Origin: Myotis daubentonii
Taxonomy: Eukaryota > Chordata > Mammalia > Chiroptera > Vespertilionidae
DNA: 64,000 nucleotides
Reading direction: 5' to 3'
NCBI RefSeq assembly: GCF_963259705.1
Contig: NC_081844.1
Span: forward strand, 22,181,715 to 22,245,714
Below the pieces are notes generated by a model, which was given only the letters and a program-made list of their open reading frames with translations, did not search any database and was not told where the DNA came from. The translations under genes and the position numbers were made by a program. Below, piece after piece: positions 1 to 10,685 of the stretch (positions are counted from its first letter, which is position 1; the number at the start of each line of letters is the position of its first letter).

Positions 1-153
1 CCTGCTGGGCTCCTCCTATTATTTTTCCCTCATCAGCAGGAACTGGCCTTTTCAACTGTTCTCACATTTATGGCATTGAATTCCAGGTTGTTGTTACTGT
101 GTCCCAAAATAAGATATGCCTTTTACATTGTGATTCAGCAATTTTTGCTGGCG

Positions 154-155
<2 letters not shown>

Positions 156-210
<55 letters not shown>

Positions 211-241
211 CGCACACTCACACACACACACACATACACAC
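156..241. repeat. (CA)n microsatellite
   Basis: A nearly pure CA run to about 208, followed by an imperfect CA tract interrupted by CTCGCA and CATACA. The small Thr-His ORF across it is a by-product of the dinucleotide repeat. Confidence 0.97.
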
Positions 242-389
242 CTGAACAAAGGGAACCATGAAACCATTATGTATGTACCCTCACTATGTATGGTGCACTC
301 TAATATTTTCTTTTGTGCCTTCTTGACTCTATTCTATTTCACCATTCTGGATCCTTTTTGTGCCTTTAATACCTAAAATAAGTGTCATC

Positions 390-715
390 TCAGGGCTTTG
401 GCACTGCCTCTTTTCCTACATAATCCTCCTTCCCCAACTAACCTCATGTCACCCCCTCTGTCTTCCTTGAGGTCTCTGTTCAATTGTCACCTTGTTTGCA
501 GGGCTGCCAGTCCTCCCAGTATAAAATAACACCCCATCCACTCTCTTTTATACCAACTTTCTTTTTCTTCACATGACACCATCTAACTTGGTATATGACA
601 TATACATTGTATGTGTTCTTTAACTATCGTTATTCTAGGAACTTTGTATCTGAGCATTCTGTACACTTTCACTAGAGTGGGAAATCTCAATAAATATTCC
701 TTAAGTGCATGAAAT
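390..715 (+). mobile_element. LINE-2 3'-end remnant (probable)
   Basis: The order of phrases (GGGCTTTGGCACTGCCTC, then a pyrimidine-rich stretch with GTCTCTGTTCAATTGTCACC, then AAATAACACCCCATCCACTC, ending in CTCAATAAATATTCCTTAAG) matches my memory of the ancient mammalian L2 3' end, which finishes near CAATAAATATTTGTTGAA. It is strongly diverged and lies just upstream of the first OR gene. The assignment is by eye. Confidence 0.55.
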
Positions 716-910
716 CATTTCTCATGAAAACAGTGTAATCCACGACCACCTTGGAAACAAAGTTTGAGGAAGACAGGAATTACTAATCAGAATGTCGTGG
801 GGGATGATACGTACAAAAAATAAATATTGTTGCTTTTTTACAAAATATAATTGTAGCATTTCAACTGTGCTTGTAATGGCCATTTGTGTAAAACCTAATC
901 ATGCTATTTT

Positions 911-924
911 TTCTTTCCTACTAG
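911..924 (+). promoter_or_regulatory. Candidate 3' splice acceptor before the OR start
   Basis: A pyrimidine-rich run ending in CTAG (AG at 923-924) lies 13 bases before the ATG at 938. Mammalian OR genes usually splice one or more non-coding 5' exons onto the coding exon just upstream of the ATG, so this is the expected acceptor. The upstream exon would lie outside this window. The same arrangement precedes the three minus-strand OR genes. Confidence 0.5.
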
Positions 925-937
925 TGACCTCCACCTC

Positions 938-1891
938 ATGGGACCTGAGAATGATACTCTTATTTCAGAATTTCTTCTTCTGGGATTTTCAGAGGAACCA
1001 GCACTGCAGCCCCTCATATTTGGGCTTTTCTTCTCCATGTATCTGATCACTGTGGTTGGAAACCTGCTCATCATCCTGGCCGTCAGCTCAGACTCCCACC
1101 TCCACACACCCATGTACTTCTTCCTGTCCAACCTGTCCTTGGTAGACATCTGTTTCACCTCCACCACCATACCAAAGATGCTGTGGAACATCCAGACACA
1201 AAGCAAAGTCATCACCTATGCAGGCTGCATCACACAGTTGTATTTTTTCTTACTCTTTGGAGGACTGGAAGACTTCCTTCTAGCCGTGATGGCCTATGAC
1301 AGGTATGTGGCCATCTGCCACCCCCTGCACTATATGGTCATCATGAACCCCCGGCTCTGTGGACTGCTGGTTCTGATGTCCTGGATTATGGGTGTCCTGA
1401 ATTCCTTGGCACAAAGTTTGATAGTGTTGCCATTGTCCTTCTGTACAGACTTGGAAATCCCACACTATTTTTGTGATCTCAGAGAAGTGGTTCAACTTGC
1501 CTGTTCTGACACCTTTCTTAATAACATGGTGATTTATTTTGTAGCTGTGGTATTGGCTGGTGGTCCCCTGGCTGGTATCATTTACTCTTACTCAAAGATA
1601 GTGTCCTCCATACGTGCAATCCCATCAGCTCAGGGGACGTATAAGGCATTTTCTACATGTGCGTCTCACCTCTCGGTTGTCTCCTTATTTTATGGAACAA
1701 GCATAGGAGTGTATCTCAGCTCTGCTGCTACCCACAGCTCACACTCAAGTGCAGCAGCCTCAGTGATGTTCACCGTGGTCACACCCATGCTAAACCCCTT
1801 CATCTACAGTCTCAGGAACAGGGACATAAAGAGGGCCCTGAAGAGATTCTTTGTGATGGCAGGTACAAAGGGGACAATCATCTCGAGGTAA
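938..1891 (+). CDS. Olfactory receptor, OR7 family-like (OR1 of this window)
   Basis: An intact 317-residue, intronless coding exon for an odorant-binding class A G-protein-coupled receptor, expected in the ciliary membrane of olfactory neurons and coupling to Golf. There is an N-glycosylation site NDT at residues 5-7, GN at 41-42 (TM1), [10 protein letters not shown] at 58-67 (TM2), [10 protein letters not shown] at 118-127 (end of TM3), SYS at 217-219 (TM5), [10 protein letters not shown] at 236-245 (TM6) and PMLNPFIYS at 283-291 (TM7). Cys 97, 169, 179 and 189 are all present, so the canonical disulfides can form. Wording such as [14 protein letters not shown] and the HTPMYFF and NPRLCGLLV blocks is OR7-like. 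Length is normal for a mammalian OR. This ATG is chosen because it opens the standard N-terminus just after a good splice acceptor. It is the divergent, oppositely oriented paralogue of the three minus-strand ORs. Ligand unknown. Confidence 0.95.
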   Translation: MGPENDTLISEFLLLGFSEEPALQPLIFGLFFSMYLITVVGNLLIILAVSSDSHLHTPMYFFLSNLSLVDICFTSTTIPKMLWNIQTQSKVITYAGCITQLYFFLLFGGLEDFLLAVMAYDRYVAICHPLHYMVIMNPRLCGLLVLMSWIMGVLNSLAQSLIVLPLSFCTDLEIPHYFCDLREVVQLACSDTFLNNMVIYFVAVVLAGGPLAGIIYSYSKIVSSIRAIPSAQGTYKAFSTCASHLSVVSLFYGTSIGVYLSSAATHSSHSSAAASVMFTVVTPMLNPFIYSLRNRDIKRALKRFFVMAGTKGTIISR

Positions 1892-1979
1892 AAAGTGCCC
1901 TTCATTTTGGGGCTACAGAACTAAAAACCAGAAATTGTGATTCTTTAATCAGATTGGGTTTTTCAGACTTGGTCCTTTT

Positions 1980-2198
1980 ATTTTTTTAAATATATTTTTA
2001 TTGATTTCAGAAATGAAGTGAAAGTGAGAGAGAGATAGAAACATCTATGATGAGAGAAAATTATTGATCGACTGCCCCTGCTTACCTCCTCCTGGGCATG
2101 GAGCATACTACCCGGGCATGTGCCCTGACCAGAAATTCAACGGAGCTCTCCTGGCTCATGGGTCAATGCTCAACCACTGGAAAACACAGGCTGGGCCA
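1980..2198 (-). mobile_element. Ves SINE, older subfamily
   Basis: Reading the minus strand: a tRNA-like head with GTGGTTGAGCATTGACCCATG, CAGGGCACATGCCCGGGTAG, GATGTTTCTATCTCTCTCTC and a tail ending TCAATAAAAATAT. The head differs from the younger GGTTTGGCTCAGTGGATAGAG type found elsewhere in the window. It lies about 90 bases beyond the OR stop codon. Diverged copy. Confidence 0.75.
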
Positions 2199-2229
2199 GA
2201 CTTTCTGCTTTTATTTCTGTCCTTGAATT

Positions 2230-2985
2230 TGCTTTGTTTGTTTCAACATCTCTATACAATTTAAGTTAACCATTTTATTAAGCTTCGTGCTTTGTCTGTT
2301 ATATAGACAGTTTTTCCCTTTGTCCTTTTTTAACCTTCACTAAGTTTTTTCCAACCTTGGTCAGAAATAGTGAGAAGTTTTCATTTAATTCACTAGAAAC
2401 ATTGATGTCTTAAGAATAATTCCTTCTCAAATGAGATATATCATTGTAAGTAATTTGTTCTTGTTTTATAGGTAGAATTATCAGCAATAAGTGGTATCAC
2501 TTATGTAGATAAACTGCACTTGGCTACTTAATCCATTGTATAATTTCATTCCATAAAATCTGAAACCTCAGTTTTCACCATGTGTCCCTCTTTCTCTGTA
2601 CATTGGTACCTTAACTGCTCTTCCCGATATTATAGTTTATCGTTGTTCCCTATAAGTCTCCGTCTATTGATAGTGATGCAATAGGAGAGGAATGCTTGGC
2701 CACTGGCCTGGTTCCTACTACTTGTTCCTTCTGCATACCCCCTCCTGGGGATTGAGATCAGAGTCAATGTCCTGGGTGGATGGACTCTTGTGGTCCTTCT
2801 TATAATTACAAAAACCACCATGGACTATGAAAACGTAAGGTTCATTACTCACAGGTCCTGTACTCCCAAAAGGCACACAGGAAGCTGTGTGTATGCATGT
2901 GTGTGTGAAAGACAGAGAAATGGACTTGGGCTGAAGGACTCTGCCTGTATGGGGGTTCAAGGGCAGGATGGCTAGGGTTTTGTGG
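2230..2985 (+). other. 3' flank of OR1, homologous to the OR A flank
   Basis: Not protein-coding as far as I can see. It starts with a motif (CTATACAATTTAAGTTAACC, then TTATTAAGCTT) that recurs in reverse complement downstream of each minus-strand OR (about 10525-10580 in unit A). The stretch 2640-2960 read backwards matches 9711-10010 with many substitutions, for example CATCCTGCCCTTG followed by AGGCAGAG. So this is the left arm of an old inverted duplication. The origin of the 2640-2960 part is unknown. Confidence 0.6.
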
Positions 2986-2987
2986 GT

Positions 2988-3945
2988 TTGCTTTTTAAAA
3001 ATGTATCTTTATTATTGAAAGTATTACAGATGTCCTTCTTTTATCCCCTCATTGACCCCTCTCCTGAACCTTCCTCCTTCCCGGGCCTTCACCCCACTAT
3101 TATCCTTGTCCATGGGTTATTCATATATGCATATAAGTTCTGTGGTTAATTTCTTCCCTCCCCTCACCGCCCCCCAATTTCCTCTGAGGACACACAGTCT
3201 GTTGCATGCTTCCATGTCTCTGGATCTATTTTTTTTTTTTTTGCAATTTATTTTGTTCGTGGATTTCACATATAAGTGAGGTCATGTGATACTTGTCTTT
3301 CTCTGACTGACTTATTTCACTTAGCATACTACTCTCCGGGCTCCTCCATGCTATTTCAACGGGTAATAGATACTTTTTTTTTTTACAACTGCATAGTATT
3401 CCATTGTATATATGTACCACCATTTTTTATCCATTCTTCAACAGATGGGCACCTGGGCTGTCTCCAGATCTTAGCTATTGTAAATAACGCTGCTATGAAC
3501 ATAGAGTTACATATATTCTTTCTGATTAGTGTTTCAGACTTCTTAGGTTATAGTCCTAAAAGTGGGATGACTGGATCAAATGGCAGTTCCATTTTTAATT
3601 TTTTTGAGGAAACTCAACAATGTTTTCCACAGCGACTGTACCAGTCTGCATTCCCACCAGCAGTGTACTAGGGTTCGCTTTTCTCCACATCCTTACAAGC
3701 ACTTGTTGTTAGTTGATTTATTGATAGCAGCCATTATGGCAGATGTGAGGAGGCACCTCATTGTGTTTTAATTTGCATCTCTCTGATGATTAGTGACATT
3801 GAGGATTTTTTCATATGACTCTTGACTGTTTGTGTGTCCTTCTTTGGAGAAGTGTGTATTTAGGTCTGTTGGGCTGTTTGTCTTCCTTTGGTCTAGTTGT
3901 ATGAGTACTTCATATATTTTGGGTTTCCTTTTTATTTGAAATCTA
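2988..3945 (-). mobile_element. L1 LINE 3' fragment, minus orientation
   Basis: Read on the minus strand this is the C-terminal end of L1 ORF2 plus 3' UTR. Plus-strand landmarks are TAGTATTCCATTGTATATAT, CACCTGGGCTGTCTCCAGAT, GGATCAAATGGCAGTTCCA and TTTGCATCTCTCTGATG. The poly-A end is at the left (about 2990) and the 5' end is truncated near 3945. It splits the OR 3'-flank homology, so it inserted after the inverted duplication formed. Confidence 0.9.
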
Positions 3946-3984
3946 AGAGCAGGAATTGAGGCAGAGGAAGGAAAAGCAGGGTCA

Positions 3985-4490
3985 TTCATGTAGTCAGTTG
4001 TCTAGGTTACTCAGGGTTTTCAAAAGGGGAATTTTATAACATGTTATTCTTGTGTAAATATTACACAAAGTCTGTGTCTGTTCCTGTGTGTAGTTCCAAA
4101 TGAACTTTGTTCCCTAGATATATCTATTGTCTAATGTGAAGTTCCTCCCTTTGCTTGTTTTGAAAATACTTCAATTTTAAAATAAAATTGCATATATTAA
4201 TTATCCCAAAACAAAATCATTAAATTTAAAATGAAAAGGGAACTTCATGGGTGAAGACAACATGAGTGCTTATGTAGCTGTGTCATGCATCTGGCAATAT
4301 GATTATTTGTGGTGGATGTTTTTGAAGCAAAAGCTTAGTCAAACACGCTACTGTACTTTATACCTAGTTTCCAGGTTTCAATGTTGTATTCAGCTGAGCA
4401 TCCAGAAAAGCTACCATAGTTACTGGCAAAAATGGATTATTAAATATCTCTCTTCCAGTGGAGTCTACTTGGAAACATACGTGAGAGGTT
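3985..4490 (-). other. OR 3'-flank module, left inverted arm (distal part)
   Basis: Reverse complement of this stretch aligns by eye with 9330-9640 and with 63580-63880. Shared phrases include ATGACACAGCTAC, GAAGTTCCCTTTT, CCCTGAGTAACCTAGA and GTCCACTGGAAGAGAGATAT-like blocks. An extra AT-rich piece of about 190 bases (around 4040-4230) is present here and absent in the other two copies. Non-coding. Confidence 0.6.
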
Positions 4491-4795
4491 CAGGGACAGG
4501 AGGAGCAGTGAGGTAGTGTATATATGACATTCTGAGCTAAAGATGAGGTAAAGTTCCTGAGGCTTCAGAAGGGAGGACGGACATTGCAGGACAATGGGAA
4601 GAGCAGATGTTCAGTAATTAGAAATTTGCCCTGCCCTCTATATAGGTCACAAATGATATCTCTGATGATAACTCTTATTATTGGCAAGACCAAAATTTAA
4701 ATTCTTTAAGGGAGAGGTAAAAGTTTCTTTTGGACACCCAGGGTCTCAGGTGCCTTCAGCTAAAAAACAATCCAAGTACATGTCTTGGTGTGACT
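4491..4795. other. Unassigned non-coding stretch
   Basis: I recognise no gene, repeat family or tandem structure here. It sits between the inverted-arm homology and an L1 fragment. Confidence 0.5.
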
Positions 4796-5800
4796 CATTC
4801 TGAACCCTTACAATAGTGACCCAGTTTCATTCTTTTGCCTGTGGTTGTCCAGTTTTCCCAGCACACTTTATTGGAAATACTGTCATTCCCTCATTTAACA
4901 TTCTTGGTTCCTTTCTCCTAAATTAATGACCTTATGTGTGTGAGTTTATTTCTTGGCTCTTTGTTCTTTTCCATTGATCTTTCTGTCTGTTTTTATGCCA
5001 CTACTATGCTGCTTTCATTACTATAGCTTTATAATATAGTTTGAAACCAGAGAATGCATTGCCTCCAGGTTTGTTTTGCTTTCTCAGAATTGCTTTGGTT
5101 CATCAGGGTCTTATGCAGTTCCACACAAATTTTAGGTTTGTTCTACTTTTTGTGAAAAAAAAATGACATTGGAATTTTGATAGAGATTGAATTGAATCTA
5201 TTTAACACTTTGTGTACATTAAAAATCAATATTCAACCAAGTAAATTTAAAGATTTGATTGACTTTATTAAGTGATTCATGAATCAGGCAGCATCCTATC
5301 TGGCAACTAAAAGGGAGCTCTGAGGGGATGTACAACATAGAACATTTTGATAAGAAGGATGGAGGGACAAAGAGCTATTAACAACAGGAAAAAAAAGGAT
5401 TATTTGGGGACCATAACATGTTTTCTTAGGGGGAAGAGAAGAGAAGGACTTCTACCATACAGATTCCCGCTTCATTCTGTGGGGGATGTGCAGGGTCGAT
5501 ACGACAGATTGTTTTACTGTTGTTTGACCAGAAAATTCAAGACTGTTTGTCTGAAATTAATCTTCTGGGAGATGTTGAAACTTCCATTAAGTCTAGCATG
5601 AAATTTAGATTTGGCATCATAGGCTTTTAGCTCAAATGATGACACTTTGGGCCTGTGGTTTTCTCTTTAACGGTAATATGTACATTAACAACATTAATTC
5701 TTCTAATCCATAAACTCAGAATATCTTTCAATTTATTTGTGCCTTTATCAATATACTTTAGCAATGTTTTATAGTTTATTTCCAGGTATTTCATTCTTGA
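4796..5800 (-). mobile_element. L1 LINE fragment, minus orientation, interrupted
   Basis: The stretches 4796-5215 and 5636-5800 both read as antisense L1 ORF2: CCAGTTTTCCCAGCACACTT, CTATAGCTTTATAATATAGT, then TTATAGTTTATTTCCAGGTA. Between them, 5216-5635 is an insertion of a different repeat containing GATTCATGAATCAGGCAGCA that I cannot name. Old and diverged. Confidence 0.75.
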
Positions 5801-6065
5801 ACCTAATAAATTAATGAACACAATAGTTCTATAGGTATGGAAGCATAAAATAGATTGACTTGTCTCAGAGGGGACAGGAAGGAGATGGGAAGAGATTAAC
5901 CAAAGAACTTATATGCAATTGGAATTATGTTCTGAATTACTCTTTGGACAGTTTATTATTGAAATTTAACAGATATTTATATATTGATTTTGTATCCTGC
6001 ATTTTTTCTGAACTTTTTAATTAAATCTAACAGATTTCTAAAAATAATTTATTGGAATATAATAA
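5801..6065. mobile_element. Scrambled L1 pieces
   Basis: From about 5801 to 5925 the sequence is sense L1 3' end (AACCTAATAAATTAATGAAC, GAGATTAACCAAAGAACTTA), matching 8921-9035. From about 5935 to 6065 it is antisense L1 ORF2 again (ATATTGATTTTGTATCCTGC). Several old insertions or rearrangements are juxtaposed. Confidence 0.6.
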
Positions 6066-6096
6066 CATAAACTGAACTTTTTTAACATGCAAAAAA

Positions 6097-6314
6097 ATTT
6101 TTAACATTTTTTATTGAATTTTTTACAGAGAGGAAGGGGGAGGGATAGAGTTAGAAACATCGATGAGAGAGAACCATCAATCAGCTGCCTCCTGCACACC
6201 TCCTACTGAGGATGTGCCCGCAACCAAGGCACATGCCCTTGACTGGAATCGAACCTGGGACCCTTCAGTCCACAGTCCGACGCTCTATCCACTGAGCCAA
6301 ACCAGTTAGGGCAA
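6097..6314 (-). mobile_element. Ves SINE
   Basis: Minus-strand Ves: GCCCTAACTGGTTTGGCTCA head at 6314, box-B-like GGTTCGATTCCAGTC, TGTTTCTAACTCTATC pyrimidine region, and an A/T-rich tail at the left end. Derived from a tRNA and mobilised by L1. Confidence 0.9.
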
Positions 6315-6439
6315 CATGTAAAATTTGCTGAGTTAAATGAGTTATGCAAAAAGTAAGAGTACAAACTGCATAGATTCATTTATTTGTAATTCAACAAAGG
6401 GCACATAAGCTTTAATTGCTTTGTTATATAATTATAAAA

Positions 6440-7755
6440 GAATGTGTGAGGTGATATCTCATTGTTGTTTTGATTTGCATCTCTCTGATGGTTAATGACT
6501 TTGAGCTTTTTTTCATGTGTCTCTTGGCTTTCTGCATATCCACTTTGGAGCAGTGTCTATTTAGGTCCTTTTCCCATTTTTTTGTTGGATTGGTTGTCTT
6601 CCTTTTGTTAAGTTGTATGAGTTCCCTATATATTTTGGAGATTAATACCTTATCAGATGTATCGTTGGCAAACATGTTCTCCCATGTAGAGGGCTCTCTT
6701 GTTATTTTGATGATGGTTTCTTTTGCCATGCAGAAGCTTTTTATTTTCATATAGTCCCATTTGTTTATTTTCTCCTCACACCAACCAGAATGGCTATCAC
6801 CAACAAATCAACCAACGACAAGTGTTGGCAAGGTTGTGGAGAAAAGGGAACCCTAGTACACTGCTGGTGGGAATGCAGACTGGTGCAGCCACTGTGGAAA
6901 AGAGTATGGAGTTTCCTCAAAAAATTAAAAATGGAACTCCTACCCTAGCCGGTTTGGCTCAGTGGACAGGGCATTGGCCTGTGGACTGAAGGGTCCCAGG
7001 TTCGATTCCGGTCAAGGGCATATGCCTGGGTTGTGGGCTCCATCCCCAGCATGGGGCATGCAGGAGATAGCCAATCAATGACTCTCTCTCGTCATTGATG
7101 TTTCTCTCTCTCCCTTCCTCTCTGAAATCAATAAAAATATATATTTTTTTAAAAAGAAAAAAAATGGAACTCCCATTTGACCCAGTCATCCCTCTTCTAG
7201 GAATATATCCTAAGAAAACTGAAATGCTCATCAGAAAGAATATATACACCCCTATGTTCATAGCGGCACAATTTACAATAGCTAAGATTTGGATACAGCC
7301 TAAGTGCCCATTAGCAGATGAGTGGATAAAAAAACTATGGTACATTTACACAATGGAATACTACATAGCAATAAAAAAGAAAGAGCCTTTACCATTTGTA
7401 ACAGCATGGATTGACCTGGAGAGTATTATGCTGAGCAAAATAAGCCAGTCAGAGAAAGATAAATATAACATGATCTTTCTTATATGTGGAATCTAATGAA
7501 CCAAATAAACTGATGATCAAAAATAGACCAAGAGTCATAGAAGCATGTACAGACTGTTGAACCTCAAAGGGAAGGCCAAGGAAGGCGTGTGGAAAGAGAT
7601 CAACCAATTAATTTTTATGCATATATGCATCACCCATGGACACAGACAATGGAGTGATGAGGGCCTGGGGGTGGGGGAGGACAGGAGCGGGCTGGAAGAG
7701 GTTAATAGGGGGAAAAGGAGGACCTACGTAATACTTTCAACAATAAAGATTTTTT
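6440..7755. mobile_element. L1 3' end with 5' inversion (twin-priming structure)
   Basis: 6440-6777 is antisense L1 ORF2 (TTTGATTTGCATCTCTCTGA, CAGAAGCTTTTTATTTTCAT). From 6778 the sequence abruptly becomes sense and carries on with the next part of ORF2 (AGAATGGCTATCACCAACAA, CTGGTGGGAATGCAGACTGG, CTATGTTCATAGCGGCACAA) to a 3' end near 7755. The two arms are consecutive parts of one element in opposite orientation. A Ves SINE interrupts the sense arm at 6944-7162. Confidence 0.85.
6944..7162 (+). mobile_element. Ves SINE nested in L1
   Basis: The head CCTAGCCGGTTTGGCTCAGT and box B GGTTCGATTCCGGTC are clear and the tail is ATATATTTTTTTA. The host L1 sequence AAAAATGGAACTCC occurs immediately before and after the SINE, forming a target-site duplication of about 14 bases typical of L1-driven insertion. 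Confidence 0.93.
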
Positions 7756-7970
7756 AAAAAATATATTTTATTGACTTTTTACAGAGAGGAAGGGAGAGGG
7801 ATAGAGAGTTAGAAACATCTATGAGAGAGAAACATTGATCAGCTGCCTCCTGCACGCCCCCTACTGGGGATGTGCCCGCAACCAAGGTACATGCCCTTGA
7901 CCGGAATCGAACCTGGGACCCTTGAGTCCACAGGCTGATGCTCTATCCACTGAGCCAAACCGGTTAGGGC
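7756..7970 (-). mobile_element. Ves SINE
   Basis: Minus-strand Ves with its head at 7970 (GCCCTAACCGGTTTGGCTCA on the minus strand) and its tail at the left. TAAAGATTTTTT flanks both sides (about 7744 and 7971), a target-site duplication in the 3' end of the L1 just upstream. Confidence 0.92.
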
Positions 7971-7984
7971 TAAAGATTTTTTTT

Positions 7985-8340
7985 TTATTTTTTAAAAATG
8001 TAATTATCTTGGTCCTCTGTTTCCTTATTTCTGATGGTGATATGGGATAATAAACCTAATCCAGGTGGATATTGGTAGGAATAAATAAAATGTTTTGAAA
8101 TAATTGGTGAGTTTAAGAACTCTTTCATAGGTAAGGAGTATATGTACATACACATGTACGTACATTTGTACCTGATTTTCTTTCAAATAAACACAAACAC
8201 ACATAGGCACAATGCAGACACACTAATATCCTCACCTTTAATGTTGAAAGAAAATTTAAAACAAATTTTGGAGACAATATAAATTTAAAAAATGAAAATG
8301 GTTAAATTAATATGAAACTAAAATGATATAGAAATTTCTC
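7985..8340. other. Unassigned AT-rich stretch
   Basis: No gene or recognised repeat. It is AT-rich with a loosely alternating ACATGTACGTACATTTGTAC tract near 8150. Confidence 0.5.
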
Positions 8341-8342
8341 CA

Positions 8343-8562
8343 AAACCAGTTTGGCTCAGTGGATAGAGCGTCGGCCTGCGGACTGAAGGGTCCCAGGTTC
8401 AATTCCGGTCAAGAGCATGTACCTGGGTTGCGGGCACATCCCCAGTGGGAGATGTGCAGGAGGCAGCTGATCAATGTTTCTCTCTCATCGATGTTTCTAA
8501 CTCTCTTTCTCTCTCCTTTCCTCTCTGTAAAAAATCAATAAAATATATTTTTTTAAATAATT
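8343..8562 (+). mobile_element. Ves SINE
   Basis: A full Ves: head AACCAGTTTGGCTCAGTGGA, box-B region GGTTCAATTCCGGTC, CATCGATGTTTCTAACTCTC and tail TCAATAAAATATATTTTTTT. Imperfect target-site copies AATGATATAGAAATTT and AATGATGTCGAAATTT lie on either side. Confidence 0.93.
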
Positions 8563-8609
8563 TAAAATGATGTCGAAATTTAGATACAAAGATTTAAAGC
8601 AGAATCGTT

Positions 8610-9042
8610 ACGTGGGTTATTTGTCTTCCTTTTGCTGAGCTGTGTGAGTTCTTTATGTATTTTGGAAATTAGCCCCTTATCAGATGCGTCATTGGCAAAT
8701 ACGTTGTCCAACAGAGTGGTTTCCCTTTTCATTTTGATGATGGTTTCTTTTGCTGTGCAAAAGCTTTTTAGTGTTTCATAGTCCAATTTGTTTATGTTTT
8801 CCTTTATTTCTCTTGCCCTAAGGACATGTATCAGTGAAAATTTGGCTACATGAAATGTCTGAGACTTAATATTTGAGAAAGACAAATATTACATGATCTC
8901 ACTTACAAATGGAATCTAATGAACCTAATAAACTAATGAACAAAATAGGTCTATAGGCATGGAAGCATGGAAACAGACTGACATGTCTCGGAGGGGACAG
9001 GAGGGCGATGGGAAGAGATTAACCAAAGAACTTATATACATA
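8610..9042. mobile_element. L1 fragment, antisense then sense
   Basis: 8610 to about 8840 is antisense L1 ORF2 (TTGGCAAATACGTTGTCCAA, GTGCAAAAGCTTTTTAGTG). From about 8875 it is sense L1 3' end (GACAAATATTACATGATCTC, GAAGAGATTAACCAAAGAAC). This resembles the 6440-7755 inversion. The sense part stops at the Helitron end at 9043. Confidence 0.75.
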
Positions 9043-9240
9043 CTAGAGGCCCAGTGCCCGAATTTGTGCATGGGTGGGGTCGCCCAGCATGGCCTGCAGG
9101 GATTGGGCCAACACTGGCAGTCCAACGCTGCCTGCCTTTCCTGCCTGCTGCTCTCACTCATCCCAGCCCCACTGCGCCTGCCATGGGCTCATGCCCAGTC
9201 AATCCTGATCAGGAGCCCTGTGTCTGGCACCCATCCCAAG
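9043..9240 (-). mobile_element. Helitron (HeliBat-type) 3'-end fragment
   Basis: On the minus strand this ends in GGGCCTCTAG followed by T, the HeliBat 3' terminus. The GC-rich interior (CCTGCAGGGATTGGGCCAAC) is typical of non-autonomous vesper-bat Helitrons. The other terminus (5' TCCTATATAATAAAAAGC type) is missing, so the element is truncated near 9240. Confidence 0.8.
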
Positions 9241-9242
9241 TG

Positions 9243-10040
9243 ACCAAAAATTTTGCTTCCTCATTTTTAAGATAATCTCTGGTACTAATGTAGTATTATG
9301 TTAACCTATTTATTTGAATTTGCTTTTCCATGTACAGTCCAGTGGGAGATATATATTTGATAATTAATTTTTGCCATAATTTCTGTAGGCATTCTGGACC
9401 CTGAGCTGAATTACACAATAAAACCAAGAGAGAAGGTAAAAACAGAGTAGCATGTGTAAAGTGTAAGTGACTGACATTACGCTTTTGATTTATGAGGCAT
9501 TACTTCAAAGAAGACGATGTTGAATAAACATATTGTCAATTGTATGACACAGCTACTTGAAAAGCACACAGGTAGCCCCTACCCAATGAAGTTCCCCTTT
9601 TAAAAAACACTTAGTGGCCTAAATAACTATGTTGTGAGTGTTCCCACTTTACCTCCCTGCTCTAATTCCTGCTCTTATGTTTTAAATTCACAAAGAAAGG
9701 ACTAATCTGCAAAACCCGATCATCCTGCCCTTGGACCCCAATAAAGGCAGAGCTTCAGCCCATTCTCTTTCCTTTCTCCCCAAGACCTTCTTGTGTGGTC
9801 CTCTGAGAGTGGTGAGAGTAATGACCTTGTATGTTCAAGGTTTCCTGATGGTTGTAGCAATTATTATAAGGACGACAAGGGCCAGTCCAGCCATACCTGT
9901 GGTCTGCATAACAAGCAGCAGGGCCAGGCCAGTGCCCAGGCATTTCTAGCCTATAGCAATATTCCCAATAGGCTTAAAGGAAAGAATGATAACGTCTATT
10001 TTATCACGAAAATCTGTTTAAACACTGAATTATAAACAAC
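9243..10040 (+). other. 3' flank of OR A, right inverted arm
   Basis: Non-coding. 9243-9690 resembles 63510-63930 in direct orientation and 3985-4490 in inverted orientation. 9711-10010 resembles the reverse complement of 2640-2960. Within it, CCCAATAAAGGCAGAGC and GTGTGGTCCTCTGAGAG superficially recall an LTR R-U5 junction, but I see no matching LTR ends, primer site or retroviral genes, so its origin stays open. Short ORFs here are not conserved between arms. Confidence 0.55.
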
Positions 10041-10685
10041 GAGGGAAACAAACATGAAAACAGTGATTTTAGATTTTCCTGAAGTGAAATTAGATAAATG
10101 GTCTCAGTACGCAAGTGAAGTTTTTTCCACATTAGTAGTACCACTGAGGATTACTAAATCTATAAAATAAGAACAAATTCCATACAATGATGTATGTCAT
10201 TGGAGACCAACTTATTCTTTTTTAAATTAAATTTATTAGGGTGAAATTTATTAATAAGAGCAAATAGGTTGTAAGTGTGTATTTCTTAGACACATAGTCT
10301 GTATATTGCATTGGGTGCCCAACGCCCACAGTCAAATCATTTTCTGTCACCATGTATTTGGTGCCTTTGATCCATCAGTACGCCCTTCCCTCTGGAAACC
10401 ACCATACTGTTGTTTGTGTCTAAAGAAATCTCTGTTGCCCATTAAATAAATTGGAATTTCTAAGTATTTCTGAGTAAGGTTGGAAAAACTGTAAAGGTAA
10501 GAATAAAGACACAGGGGGAAACTATATAACAGAGCAGAAAGCTTAATAAAGTGGTTACTTAAATTGTATAGAGAAGATGCAACAAACAAATGGAAATTCC
10601 AGGACATAAATAAAAAAGCAAGTTCTACAATGACATGATGATTAAAGAATAGAAATGTCTGGCTCCAAGACTTTGATCCCTGCAA

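Noticed and set aside
70..261. Thr-His repeat ORF
   Set aside because: It is the translation of a CA microsatellite with no supporting signals.
904..1215. Antisense ORFs over the OR genes (also 11377-11661, 28438-28722, 46352-46636)
   Set aside because: They mirror the conserved OR coding strand; the OR frame has all family motifs and the antisense proteins resemble nothing.
8343..8440. tRNA gene
   Set aside because: The A- and B-box-like sequences belong to Ves SINEs, which are tRNA-derived; the cloverleaf is not kept and the SINE body and tail follow.
9690..10010. Possible endogenous retrovirus LTR or protein remnant
   Set aside because: AATAAA followed by a GTGTGGTCCTCTGAG-like stretch is suggestive, but no TG...CA ends, duplication, primer site or gag/pol/env homology could be seen, and the mirror copy at 2640-2960 is no clearer.
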